DNA from: CAKSHC01 sp045631845
GTDB taxonomy: Bacteria; Bacillota; Clostridia; Oscillospirales; UMGS1783
Direction: 5' to 3'
Length of the DNA: 64,000 bases
Assembly: GCA_045631845.1 (NCBI GenBank)
Contig: JAZQVM010000045.1
Coordinates: forward strand, 1 to 64,000
Part shown: positions 8,368 to 17,003 of the stretch, piece after piece
How positions within the stretch are numbered: the stretch's first letter is position 1
Layout of the letters: each line of letters begins with the position of its first letter
The notes under the pieces: model-generated
The model's database searches: none
Seen by the model: the letters and a program-made list of their open reading frames with translations, nothing else
What the model was told of the DNA's origin: nothing
Made by a program: the position numbers and the translations under genes

Positions 8368-9513
8368 TTAGCCCCTCTCCATCAAAATATCCGCCGTCTG
8401 CCGCGCGAAACGGTCAGCTTCTATTATATCCTCCAAACTCGGATTTAACACATGCTCCACTCGAGAGCAAACTTCCTCAACAACCATCGGTATCCGATAA
8501 AAGGGAATCCGATCGGCCAAAAATGCCGCCACGGCACACTCATTCGCACCATTCAGAATGGTCGGCATCGTCCCGCCAACCGTGATAGCATACCGAGCCA
8601 ATCCCACCAAACGGAAGGTCTCTTCATCGCAAGCATCAAAAGTCAATGTCCCCGCCCCGATCAAATCCAGCGGCTCAACAACCGCAGGCGTACTGTCCGG
8701 ATAGGCCAATGCATATTGAATAGGCAGGCGCATATCGGGTACCCCCATCTGCGCCAACACACTGTTATCCTCAAACCGTACCATCGAATGAACAATGCTC
8801 TGTCGATGCACCACGATCTCCACCTGCTCGGGCTTCACATCAAACAGATGCACCGCTTCAATCAATTCCAACCCCTTATTCATCATGGTTGCACTATCAA
8901 TCGTAATTTTTGCACCCATGCTCCAATTCGGATGCTTTAACGCCTGCTCCTTGGTCACTGTGCGAAGTTTCTCGGCACTATACCCAAAGAAGGGCCCACC
9001 CGATGCTGTCAAGATAATGGACTTTACATTACGCTTGGCATCCTGCAAACACTGAAAAATCGCACTATGCTCACTATCCACAGGCAAAACGCTTGCCCCG
9101 TGCTTCTTGGCTTGTGCCTTTACCAATTCACCACCGGTTACCAGCGTTTCCTTATTGGCCAAGGCCACATCTTTTCCTGCATGCAACGCCGCTAACGTTG
9201 GCCGCAATCCAGCAATGCCAACAATGGCATTGAGAACAACATCTGCCGAATCCCATGTCGCCAGATCCTCAACCGCCTTCGCTCCGCCCAAAACCACCGT
9301 TTCGGTATCGTTAACACGAACACGAAGATCAGCCGCCGCCTGCTCATCCGCCATAACGGCCAACGGGATATGATGAGCCCGAATAATCTGCTCCATCCCT
9401 GCCACATCACGGTTAGCACTCACGCCTGCGATTTCATATCCGTTTTTTATGCAAACATCAATGGCCGAACAACCGATTGAACCGGTCGCCCCCAAAAGAA
9501 TAACCTGTTTCAT
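8368..9513 (-). CDS. dxr: 1-deoxy-D-xylulose 5-phosphate reductoisomerase
   Basis: Second enzyme of the MEP pathway; converts DXP to 2-C-methyl-D-erythritol 4-phosphate with NADPH. The N-terminus shows the NADPH-binding GATGSIGCSAIDV; SEHSAIFQ and the conserved LTASGGPFF give the metal and substrate site, and NGANECAVAAFL lies in the C-terminal domain. The 381-residue length is standard. It is 11 bp downstream of cdsA in the pyrH-to-polC operon. Confidence 0.97.
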   Translation of the reverse strand: MKQVILLGATGSIGCSAIDVCIKNGYEIAGVSANRDVAGMEQIIRAHHIPLAVMADEQAAADLRVRVNDTETVVLGGAKAVEDLATWDSADVVLNAIVGIAGLRPTLAALHAGKDVALANKETLVTGGELVKAQAKKHGASVLPVDSEHSAIFQCLQDAKRNVKSIILTASGGPFFGYSAEKLRTVTKEQALKHPNWSMGAKITIDSATMMNKGLELIEAVHLFDVKPEQVEIVVHRQSIVHSMVRFEDNSVLAQMGVPDMRLPIQYALAYPDSTPAVVEPLDLIGAGTLTFDACDEETFRLVGLARYAITVGGTMPTILNGANECAVAAFLADRIPFYRIPMVVEEVCSRVEHVLNPSLEDIIEADRFARQTADILMERG

Positions 9514-9524
9514 ATTTCCCTCTT

Positions 9525-10346
9525 TTAACTATATAGCGGATGCATCCACATTATGAAAAGACATACGCACGGCCCTACATACAACAAACTGTCAAACCGA
9601 TCCAATACCCCACCGTGACCGGGCATCCATGATCCAAAATCTTTAACTTCAAAATTGCGCTTGATGGCCGACATCGATAGATCCCCAAACTGATCCAATA
9701 CGCCACAGATCACGCCCAACATAATCAGCATCGGGAAACTCACCGTCACATGACAAGCCAACAAAAGAACCAGCCCTACAATACCATAGATCACCGCCGA
9801 AATCACAACCCCGCCGATGAACCCCTCTACGGTCTTCTTCGGACTGATAACCGGAGCCAACTTATGCTTTCCACAAGCACGCCCTACAAAATAAGCACCC
9901 GTATCCGTTCCAAAACAACTCAAAAGAATTAAAATCAAATAGGCTAACCCCTGCGTCCGTACATAGGCAATGCTATTATACAAAATCGGAAATACCAGCG
10001 ATATCGCAAAAACCATCCACGGCTTTTTCAGAGAATATGCCCCAAATTTCAACATATTCCACCCACTTAATGCCATAGACAGAATGAAAACTACCGCCAA
10101 CACAAGCAAATAGTACCGATAAGGCAAAAAAGAAAAACCAAGCCCCCATACCAAGGAAACGCCAAACAGCCCTCGAGCCATTTTACTCTGCTTCAACAAG
10201 CCGCTGACTTGAAACAATTCATACACCGCAAAGCCGGACAAGAAGGATACAACACCTTTCATTACCCAAACAATATCGGAAAACACCAAGATCAAGGCGG
10301 TGCACAACCCGATAAAAAAGCCGGTAATTACCCTCTGTTTGAGCAT
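9525..10346 (-). CDS. cdsA: Phosphatidate cytidylyltransferase
   Basis: Makes CDP-diacylglycerol from phosphatidate and CTP at the membrane. The 273-residue protein is highly hydrophobic with about seven or eight predicted membrane helices. The family signature is plain in the last third: SAIKRNFEVKD followed by PGHGGVLDRFDSL. The gene starts 2 bp after uppS, in the conserved uppS-cdsA-dxr order. Confidence 0.95.
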   Translation of the reverse strand: MLKQRVITGFFIGLCTALILVFSDIVWVMKGVVSFLSGFAVYELFQVSGLLKQSKMARGLFGVSLVWGLGFSFLPYRYYLLVLAVVFILSMALSGWNMLKFGAYSLKKPWMVFAISLVFPILYNSIAYVRTQGLAYLILILLSCFGTDTGAYFVGRACGKHKLAPVISPKKTVEGFIGGVVISAVIYGIVGLVLLLACHVTVSFPMLIMLGVICGVLDQFGDLSMSAIKRNFEVKDFGSWMPGHGGVLDRFDSLLYVGPCVCLFIMWMHPLYS

Positions 10347-10348
10347 GA

Positions 10349-11083
10349 TTATACCCCTCCGAACCGCCGTGTACGACGGTTAAAGTCTAAAATAGCCGCA
10401 TCCAAATCCCGCTCGGAAAAATCGGGCCACAACACATCCGAATACCAAAACTCGGCATAAGCACATTGCCATAGCAGAAAATTCGATAGCCGCTGTTCTC
10501 CGCTTGGGCGAATAATCAAATCGGGATCGGGCTGATCGCCCGTATACATGGCTTGTCCCATCATCCCTTCATCAATCGACGATGGTGCAATTTCTCCATC
10601 TACACACTGCCCCGCCAAACGCTTGACCGCCTGCACAATCTCCTGCCGTCCTCCGTAATTGATGGCGATATTAACCGTAATACCGGTCATCGACTCGGTC
10701 AACGCCATCGCCTTAGTTATCTTCTCCTGTAATTCATTCGAAAGACGTGACAAATCCCCGATAAATCGCAATTTCATGTTATACTCATTGAAATCCACCA
10801 GAATCTCATCCAAGTATTCATTAAACTGCTTCATCAAAGCATCAATTTCTTCCTGCGGCCGACTCCAGTTCTCGGTAGAAAAGGCGTAATAGGTCACATA
10901 TTTTACCCCTATTTTAGAGCAGTAACGGGTAATGGTACGGAACGTCTTACCACCCTGTGCATGTCCTAAAAAGCGGGGTAACCCACGCTTCTTGGCCCAT
11001 CGGCCGTTTCCGTCCATGATAATCCCGATATGAGAAGGAATGACACACTGGGAAATGTCTGTTTTTTTCGAAAAAATACCCAC
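10349..11083 (-). CDS. uppS: Isoprenyl transferase (undecaprenyl diphosphate synthase)
   Basis: Builds the C55 lipid carrier for peptidoglycan synthesis from isopentenyl diphosphate units. Family motifs are IMDGNGRWAKKRG near residue 22, STENWSRP, and the C-terminal RPSGEQRLSNFLLWQ. The start is GTG at 11083 with AGGAG upstream. The gene links the MEP enzymes of the same operon to cell-wall lipid supply. Confidence 0.96.
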   Translation of the reverse strand: MGIFSKKTDISQCVIPSHIGIIMDGNGRWAKKRGLPRFLGHAQGGKTFRTITRYCSKIGVKYVTYYAFSTENWSRPQEEIDALMKQFNEYLDEILVDFNEYNMKLRFIGDLSRLSNELQEKITKAMALTESMTGITVNIAINYGGRQEIVQAVKRLAGQCVDGEIAPSSIDEGMMGQAMYTGDQPDPDLIIRPSGEQRLSNFLLWQCAYAEFWYSDVLWPDFSERDLDAAILDFNRRTRRFGGV

Positions 11084-11107
11084 AAAAATTCTCCTATGAT
11101 ATGATGA

Positions 11108-11134
11108 CCCCGCAGGCGCTTAACGACTGCGGGG
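11108..11134. other. Inverted repeat between frr and uppS
   Basis: CCCCGCAG and CTGCGGGG pair perfectly around an 11-base loop in the 60-bp gap between frr and uppS. No T-run follows on either strand, so it is not a standard terminator; it may be an mRNA processing or stability hairpin within the operon. Confidence 0.5.
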
Positions 11135-11143
11135 ATGGTTCGG

Positions 11144-11698
11144 TTATACCGATTTCAGTTCCTTTTCTTTTGCCGAATAGATCTCATCAATCGCCTTAAC
11201 GCTCTTGTCGGTCAGTTCCTGAATATCCTTTTCAATAACCTTGTAATCGTCTTCGGTAATCTCACTGGCCTTCTGCTGCTTCTTGTATTTATCGATAGCA
11301 TCGCGGCGAATGGAACGGATCGAAACCTTAGCCGACTCCGCCATGGCCGAAACCTCTTTAATCAGATCCTTACGACGTTCCTCGGTCAGCGGCGGGAACA
11401 CCAGACGAATTACCTTACCGTCGTTCGACGGGTTGATTCCAATATCCGAAGCATTGATAGCCTTCTCAATCGGCTTGAGCTGGGAAGCATCATAGGGCTG
11501 AACCACCAGCACACGAGCTTCACTAACCGAAATCGACGCCATCTGGTTAAGCGGAGTCTCGGTCCCCCAGTAATCAATACGGATCTTATCCAATACCGCA
11601 GGATTGGCACGGCCGGCACGAACTGCCGCATAATCCTTCTCCAATACGGAAATGGTCTTATTCATTTTTTCTTGAATTTCGGGATAACTGCCTTTCAT
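11144..11698 (-). CDS. frr: Ribosome recycling factor
   Basis: Releases ribosomes from mRNA after termination, with EF-G. The 184-residue length and the conserved blocks AVRAGRANPAVLDKI, LVVQPYD and FPPLTEERRKDLIKE are diagnostic. It follows pyrH by 3 bp, as in most Firmicutes. Confidence 0.97.
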   Translation of the reverse strand: MKGSYPEIQEKMNKTISVLEKDYAAVRAGRANPAVLDKIRIDYWGTETPLNQMASISVSEARVLVVQPYDASQLKPIEKAINASDIGINPSNDGKVIRLVFPPLTEERRKDLIKEVSAMAESAKVSIRSIRRDAIDKYKKQQKASEITEDDYKVIEKDIQELTDKSVKAIDEIYSAKEKELKSV

Positions 11699-11701
11699 GT
11701 T

Positions 11702-12412
11702 TTAATCCTCCTCAACTAATGTTCCGACATTCTCGCCGGAAATGGCTCTTACAATATTATCAGGATCGTTTAATCCAAACACCAAAATCGGAATATGGTT
11801 ATCTTTACACATAGCCGCCGCCGTGCTATCCATAACACCAAGATCCTTATTGAGAATCTCAGCAGGGCTCAAATGATCAATCTTAACCGCATTGGGATCC
11901 TTCTTCGGATCAGCCGTATACACACCGTCCACATTAGTAGCCTTCATGAAAATATCAGCATCAATCTCTGCCGCACGCAAGGCCGCCGCCGTATCGGTGG
12001 AGAAAAACGGATTGCCTGTACCGCATCCAAACACAACCACACGTCCCTTTTCCAGATGACGAACCGCCTTGTTGCGAATGTACGGCTCGGCAATTTGCCG
12101 CATTTCAATGGCCGTCTGCACACGAGTCGGCACACCCAACTGCTCCATGGCATCAGCAAAAGCCAGCGCATTAATGGTCGTGGCCAACATACCCATATGA
12201 TCGGCTCTCGTGCGGTCCATATTTCCGCTGGTTTTCCCACGCCAGAAATTACCGCCGCCGACAACGATAGCCACCTGCGCTCCAAGTGCCACACTCTCAC
12301 TTACCTTCTGCGCAACACGACCCAGAACTTCAAAGTCTATACCCGATCCTTTTCCGCCGGCCAAAGCTTCTCCGCTGATTTTTAATAAAATCCTTTTATA
12401 TTTGAGTCCCAT
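11702..12412 (-). CDS. pyrH: UMP kinase
   Basis: Phosphorylates UMP to UDP; hexameric amino-acid-kinase fold. Recognisable by LLKISGEALAG at the N-terminus, VVGGGNFWRG near residue 53, GCGTGNPFFSTDTAAALRA near 130 and the TNVDGVYTADPKK segment. At 236 aa it has the normal length. It is the first gene after its own promoter; the rpsB-tsf genes usually found ahead of pyrH are absent here, replaced by the ispH-rpsA transcript and its terminator. Confidence 0.97.
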   Translation of the reverse strand: MGLKYKRILLKISGEALAGGKGSGIDFEVLGRVAQKVSESVALGAQVAIVVGGGNFWRGKTSGNMDRTRADHMGMLATTINALAFADAMEQLGVPTRVQTAIEMRQIAEPYIRNKAVRHLEKGRVVVFGCGTGNPFFSTDTAAALRAAEIDADIFMKATNVDGVYTADPKKDPNAVKIDHLSPAEILNKDLGVMDSTAAAMCKDNHIPILVFGLNDPDNIVRAISGENVGTLVEED

Positions 12413-12441
12413 ACCCTTCTCCTTAAAATGGTCTTGCCTAT

Positions 12442-12470
12442 AGTGTACTATATTGTAAAGATTTTTTCAA
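12442..12470 (-). promoter_or_regulatory. Sigma-A promoter for the pyrH-frr-uppS-cdsA-dxr-rseP-ispG-polC operon
   Basis: On the minus strand: TTGAAA (-35, 12465-12470), a 17-bp spacer and TACACT (-10, 12442-12447), just downstream of the ispH-rpsA terminator and about 30 bp ahead of pyrH. Confidence 0.6.
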
Positions 12471-12483
12471 TATTTTTCTAAAA

Positions 12484-12515
12484 AAAAGAGTCGCTTTTCA
12501 CAGCGACTCTTTATC
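12484..12515 (-). terminator. Intrinsic terminator of ispH-rpsA
   Basis: On the minus strand, AGAGTCGC and GCGACTCT form a stem with a short loop, followed by a run of eight T, directly after the ispH-rpsA stop codon. Confidence 0.9.
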
Positions 12516-12516
12516 A

Positions 12517-14511
12517 TTATTCTTCAGCAGGAGCTTCTTCGGCCGTTTCCTCAACCGCAACTTCTTCCTCCACCTCTTCTACAGGCAATGCCGCCTTGAT
12601 AGAGAGAGAAATACGATTGCGCTCAAAGTCAATTTCAATGATCTTAGCCGAAACCACATCGCCGACCTTCAGCTTATCCGAAACCTTCTCGATGTGCTCG
12701 GGAGCAATCTCGGAAATGTGAATCAAACCATCAATGCCGGGGATGATCTCTGCAAAAGCACCGTATTTCATGAGCTTCACGATCTTGGCATCAACAATGT
12801 CATCTACATTGTAGTTGTTGCGGAAATTATCCATCGGGTTAGCGTTTGGATCTTTGTAACCCAGCGAAATGCGGCCGGTCTCTTCATTGAAGTCCTTCAC
12901 ATAGACATCAATCACATCGCCCACATTGACAACCTCGTTGGGATGTCTGAGTTTGCTCCAGGACAGCTCGGTAATATGTACCATGCCGTCTACACCGCCG
13001 ATATCAACAAAAGCACCGTAAGAAGTCAAAGAACGAACGGTACCCTCATAATGCTTACCAACTTCGATCTCAGCCAAAATCTTTTCACGAGCTTCTTTTC
13101 TCATTTCGGAAGAAGCACGCTTCACCGAGCCGATAACACGTCTGCGACGCTTGTCAACCTCGATAATCTTGAACTGAACAGTCTGTCCGACAAACAGGGA
13201 CAGATCGGCTTCACGATCGGATGTGATCTGCGAAGCAGGGATGAAGATGCGGTTGGATTCATAGGTTACCACAACACCGCCGTTAACGGCACTGGAGATC
13301 TTGCCGGCCAGAATAGCGCCGCTTTCCTCAGCATCGCTGATCTGCTGCCAAGCCTTCTGAGCCTCCATGCGCTTGCGGCTGAGAGTAGCCGTGCCTTCCA
13401 CATCATTGGTCTTGATAACCTGAGCCTCAATGGTGTCGCCCACTTTGAACTGAGCCGCCACGTCGGCAAAACTTGCAGACAATTCATCGGTGGGCAGAAT
13501 GCCGGTATACTTGGCACCCACATCTACCTGAATCTCATTCGGCATAACGGCCATAATGATACCGGTAACGATTTCTCCTCTGCGAACGGTTTTGAAGGAT
13601 TCGTTCAATGCCTCTTCGAACGACATTTCCTCCTGAGCTTCCATGTTTTTGATGTTTTCTTCCATGGTGAATAATACCTCCTCGATAATCCAGACGGGAG
13701 TAGAGGCGCCCGCTGTTATCCCAATCAGATTATTGTTTTTAAATTTTGACCAACTTAATTCCGACACATCCTGAATCAAAACAGTATTCTCGCATCGACT
13801 ACGGCATATCTCATAAAGGCGCACCGTGTTCGCGCTGTTGCGACCGCCGATCACGATCATTCCGTCACACCGAGCCGCAAGTTGCTCAGCTTCCAGCTGT
13901 CGTTCATAAGTTGCAAAGCATATTGTATCAAATATTTGAGCGTTTGTATAGTCTTTCTTGCGAAATTCTTTACAAATATTTTTCCAAATAGCCTCATTGA
14001 ATGTCGTTTGAGCCGCTAAAACAGGTGATTTTGTCGAAAAATCGTGCTCAGAAAAGAGTTTTTTTGCTTCATTTTCGCTCGAAATGACATAAAAATCATC
14101 AAAGAAATAGTGTCCCCGGATGCCGTTTACCTCCGGATGTCCCTCATCACCCGCAATAATGAAGGCCCTTTTCTCCTCACTGGCCTTGGCCGCCAATTGC
14201 TGGATACGGGCAACAAACGGACAGGTCATATCCTCTACCGTACCGCCGATTGCCTCAATCTCATCCTTAACCGTCTGCCCTACACCGTGAGCCCGAATAA
14301 TGACTCGCATCCCCTTTTCCACCTGCGACACCTGATCAATACGGCAAATGCCGCTTTCCTCTAAGCGCTTTAATACATCGGGATTGTGTATCAGCTCGCC
14401 GTAGGTGACGGTCGTTTGCCCTCGCTCTGTCATCAATTCCTGCGCCCGGGTTACAGCACGGTTAACCCCAAAACAAAATCCTGCCGATTTGGCTACTATA
14501 ATCTGCTTCAT
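12517..14511 (-). CDS. ispH: Fused 4-hydroxy-3-methylbut-2-enyl diphosphate reductase (IspH) and ribosomal protein S1
   Basis: A 664-residue fusion. Residues 1 to about 285 are IspH, the last MEP enzyme, with the three [4Fe-4S] cysteines in AGFCFGVNRA, DMTCPFVARI and DTICFATYERQ. From about 305 come four S1 RNA-binding domains (starts near GEIVTGIIMA, GAILAGKISS, GKHYEGTVRS and DIVDAKIVKL), then an acidic tail rich in E and A. This fusion is well known in Clostridia. It overlaps plsC by 4 bp and ends at a strong terminator. The neighbouring frr and pyrH also touch translation and nucleotide supply, but on a separate transcript. Confidence 0.96.
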   Translation of the reverse strand: MKQIIVAKSAGFCFGVNRAVTRAQELMTERGQTTVTYGELIHNPDVLKRLEESGICRIDQVSQVEKGMRVIIRAHGVGQTVKDEIEAIGGTVEDMTCPFVARIQQLAAKASEEKRAFIIAGDEGHPEVNGIRGHYFFDDFYVISSENEAKKLFSEHDFSTKSPVLAAQTTFNEAIWKNICKEFRKKDYTNAQIFDTICFATYERQLEAEQLAARCDGMIVIGGRNSANTVRLYEICRSRCENTVLIQDVSELSWSKFKNNNLIGITAGASTPVWIIEEVLFTMEENIKNMEAQEEMSFEEALNESFKTVRRGEIVTGIIMAVMPNEIQVDVGAKYTGILPTDELSASFADVAAQFKVGDTIEAQVIKTNDVEGTATLSRKRMEAQKAWQQISDAEESGAILAGKISSAVNGGVVVTYESNRIFIPASQITSDREADLSLFVGQTVQFKIIEVDKRRRRVIGSVKRASSEMRKEAREKILAEIEVGKHYEGTVRSLTSYGAFVDIGGVDGMVHITELSWSKLRHPNEVVNVGDVIDVYVKDFNEETGRISLGYKDPNANPMDNFRNNYNVDDIVDAKIVKLMKYGAFAEIIPGIDGLIHISEIAPEHIEKVSDKLKVGDVVSAKIIEIDFERNRISLSIKAALPVEEVEEEVAVEETAEEAPAEE

Positions 14512-15104
14512 ATCTCTTTGGCCAATTCTTCCGTAATTCCCATCAACCGCTGAGCCATCTGTTGCAGGTTTTCTGCCGTACCATCAACATAACCGAGCTG
14601 ATCCACAGTCAACGGCTCACCGAAAATAACGCTAACCCGACGAAAGAGGCGCAGACGCTGATTCTTAGTTTTAACATATACCGGCACAATCGGACAACCA
14701 CTACGAATCGCCAACAGGGCAAAACCGGTTTTATATTTGGACAACGTTTCCCCCTTTACCCGTTTACCCTGCGGAAAAATGCCGACAATATGCCCTTTTT
14801 CAATCATATCAATGCCGTTTTTGATAGCGGAAATATCCTTTGACCCCCGTTTTACCGGGAAAGCCCCCATCGATCGAAAGAACCAAGACGCTAATTTCCC
14901 TTTAAATATCTCAGCCTTGGCCATATAATGAACCGTACGCTTCTTGACCCCCAACCCCAAAAAAACAGGATCGAGCAAGGACATATGATTACAAGCAAAA
15001 ATACAGCCCCCATCGACTGCTATCCGTTCCGTTCCGACAGTCTTATGAAAGAACAATACCTTCATCAAAAACCAAGCAATCGGCCGTAATATTTTATACA
15101 TCAT
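14508..15104 (-). CDS. plsC: 1-acyl-sn-glycerol-3-phosphate acyltransferase
   Basis: Adds the second acyl chain in phosphatidate synthesis, feeding CdsA. The acyltransferase motifs are NHMSLLDP (the H-x4-D catalytic pair), GAFPVKRGSKD, GIFPQGKR and PIVPVYVKT. A start at 15104 (198 aa) is preferred because GAGGAG lies upstream and the ATG overlaps the cmk stop (ATGATGA), although an open frame extends back to 15131. The N-terminus is hydrophobic, consistent with membrane attachment. Confidence 0.92.
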   Translation of the reverse strand: MMYKILRPIAWFLMKVLFFHKTVGTERIAVDGGCIFACNHMSLLDPVFLGLGVKKRTVHYMAKAEIFKGKLASWFFRSMGAFPVKRGSKDISAIKNGIDMIEKGHIVGIFPQGKRVKGETLSKYKTGFALLAIRSGCPIVPVYVKTKNQRLRLFRRVSVIFGEPLTVDQLGYVDGTAENLQQMAQRLMGITEELAKEI

Positions 15105-15772
15105 CCGAGTTTCTCCTCGATGATGCGGCACATATACTCTACCGTTTGCGCCTCATCCATATCGGAATTATCTACCAAGACCGCATCCTCGGCCGCCTTG
15201 AGCGGCGCCGTAGCACGGGAGGAATCGCTGGCATCCCGCTGCTCAATCTCACGCAATACCGTGTCATAATCAGCCGCTATACCTTTCGCCTGCAATTCCA
15301 ATGTGCGACGGCGGGCACGTGCCGACGCATCAGCCGTGAGGAAAAATTTAACCTGTGCCTGCGGCAAAATGACCGTACCGATATCCCGTCCATCCATTAA
15401 TACATTGTGTTCTGCCGCCATTTTTCGTTGCAAATCCAATAAGAAGGTACGGACAACGGGATGGGCTGACACATCGGATGCCGCTTGCGCCACCGGCTGT
15501 GTACGAATCAAGCCCGACACATCTTCCCCATTGAGATATACTCTTTGTTCCCCCTCAACAAACCGTAAACTGACATCAATATCAGCCAACAAAGGAGCAA
15601 CCAAATCCGCCTTTTTCATATCAACAACATTCCGTCGGATAGCATACAGTCCGATAGCGCGGTAGAGCGCACCGGTATCGATATACAAATAGCCAAGTTT
15701 CTTAGCCAGCGCCTTAGCCGCACTGCTCTTACCTGCACCCGACGGGCCATCTATGGCAATATTTATAGACAT
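15101..15772 (-). CDS. cmk: Cytidylate kinase
   Basis: Phosphorylates CMP and dCMP. The N-terminal P-loop IDGPSGAGKSSAAKALAKKL, YIDTGALYRAIG, LMDGRDIGTVILP and SARARRRTLEL are characteristic. The 223-aa length is normal. It sits between a flavoprotein gene and plsC, the common clostridial order cmk-plsC-ispH/rpsA. Confidence 0.96.
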   Translation of the reverse strand: MSINIAIDGPSGAGKSSAAKALAKKLGYLYIDTGALYRAIGLYAIRRNVVDMKKADLVAPLLADIDVSLRFVEGEQRVYLNGEDVSGLIRTQPVAQAASDVSAHPVVRTFLLDLQRKMAAEHNVLMDGRDIGTVILPQAQVKFFLTADASARARRRTLELQAKGIAADYDTVLREIEQRDASDSSRATAPLKAAEDAVLVDNSDMDEAQTVEYMCRIIEEKLG

Positions 15773-15776
15773 AACA

Positions 15777-17003
15777 TCATCCTCCGTTTATCATGGCTTC
15801 TGCCGCCGCAGCCGCCGTTGTAAATGCTAATTGCAGATTAAATCCACCGGTTAAGGCATCGATATCCATTACCTCACCGGCAAAATATAAGCCGTTTACC
15901 AATTTGGATTGCATGGTTTTTGGATCAATTTCCTTCAGGGAAACCCCGCCGGCCGTCACCACGGCTTCTTCAATGGGACGAGTTCCCGTAACGGTAAAAG
16001 AAAAATTCTTGATTAATGAACAAAGCCGTTGCCGCTCCTCTCGGGATACGACATTGACCGGCTTCTCCGAATCGATCCCGCTACGCTCAATCATAACAGG
16101 AATTAAACTGGCCGGCAATAATTTACCAAGACTATTGCGAAAACTCTTGTTTTTCTGCTCAGAAAAATCGCGCAAAATGCGCTGATCCAACTGATCGATA
16201 GACAGCCCCGGCTTCAAATCCAAAGATATGGTGGCCTTTTCCGGCTTTTTATGGGCTATGTAGGCCGATGCCGTGAGCACCAAGGGCCCCGAAAGACCAA
16301 AATGCGTAAATAGCGCCTCTCCAATCTCGGAATATAATACCTTTCCCTTTTCATTTAAAAGGGTGAGAGCCACATTTTTAAGCCCCAGACCACTCATGCG
16401 AGAACACTCATTCCCTGCACAATGCACCCCCACCAAGGATGGCATGGGCGGCTGAATGGAATGTCCTAAACTTTCTGCAAATCGATATCCGTCACCACTA
16501 CTGCCCGTCTGCGGATAAGAAAGACCGCCGGTGGCCAGCAACACTTTAGAATAATGACGCTTTCCACTTTTTGTAACAACGGAAAAACCATCACTCACCG
16601 ATATTTCCGTTACTTCCTCTTTGATACGGGCAACATAACGCTCATCACATGCCTTGAGCAGAGTACCCACTACATCCAGCGCCCGATCGGAAACCGGAAA
16701 AACTCGATCGCCTCGCTCAATTTTAAGTGCCAAACCCCACTCGCGAAAGATCTGCATAAGCCACATATTATCATAGCGGGAAAAGGCACTGTATAAAAAT
16801 CGATCCCCTTGCATGATGTTTGCCCGAAAACGATCCGCATCACAGGCATTGGTAAGATTACATCTTCCTTTTCCGGTAATGCCGATCTTCAGACCAAAGC
16901 GATCCTTTTTTTCATAAAGATCACACGGCACGCCGGCTTGCGCCAACAAAGATGCAGCCATCAACCCTGCCGCACCGCCGCCGATAATGGCGATATCAGA
17001 CAT
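15777..17003 (-). CDS. NAD(P)/FAD-dependent oxidoreductase of the HI0933/YhiN (BaiN-like) family
   Basis: A 408-residue flavoprotein with the dinucleotide fold IAIIGGGAAGLMAASLLAQ at the N-terminus, GRCNLTNAC near residue 45, LATGGLSYPQTGSSGDGY near 155, and the C-terminal FAD contact GEVMDIDALTGGFNLQLAF. The start at 17003 is chosen because GGAGG lies 7 bases upstream; the ATG overlaps the rpiR stop by 8 bp. Family members are poorly characterised; some are annotated BaiN after bile-acid work, but the physiological substrate here is unknown. It often precedes cmk in Clostridia. Confidence 0.88.
   Translation of the reverse strand: MSDIAIIGGGAAGLMAASLLAQAGVPCDLYEKKDRFGLKIGITGKGRCNLTNACDADRFRANIMQGDRFLYSAFSRYDNMWLMQIFREWGLALKIERGDRVFPVSDRALDVVGTLLKACDERYVARIKEEVTEISVSDGFSVVTKSGKRHYSKVLLATGGLSYPQTGSSGDGYRFAESLGHSIQPPMPSLVGVHCAGNECSRMSGLGLKNVALTLLNEKGKVLYSEIGEALFTHFGLSGPLVLTASAYIAHKKPEKATISLDLKPGLSIDQLDQRILRDFSEQKNKSFRNSLGKLLPASLIPVMIERSGIDSEKPVNVVSREERQRLCSLIKNFSFTVTGTRPIEEAVVTAGGVSLKEIDPKTMQSKLVNGLYFAGEVMDIDALTGGFNLQLAFTTAAAAAEAMINGG

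Noticed and set aside
12694..13674. Plus-strand open frame (326 codons) opposite ispH-rpsA
   Set aside because: Antisense to the S1 domains; no family resemblance.
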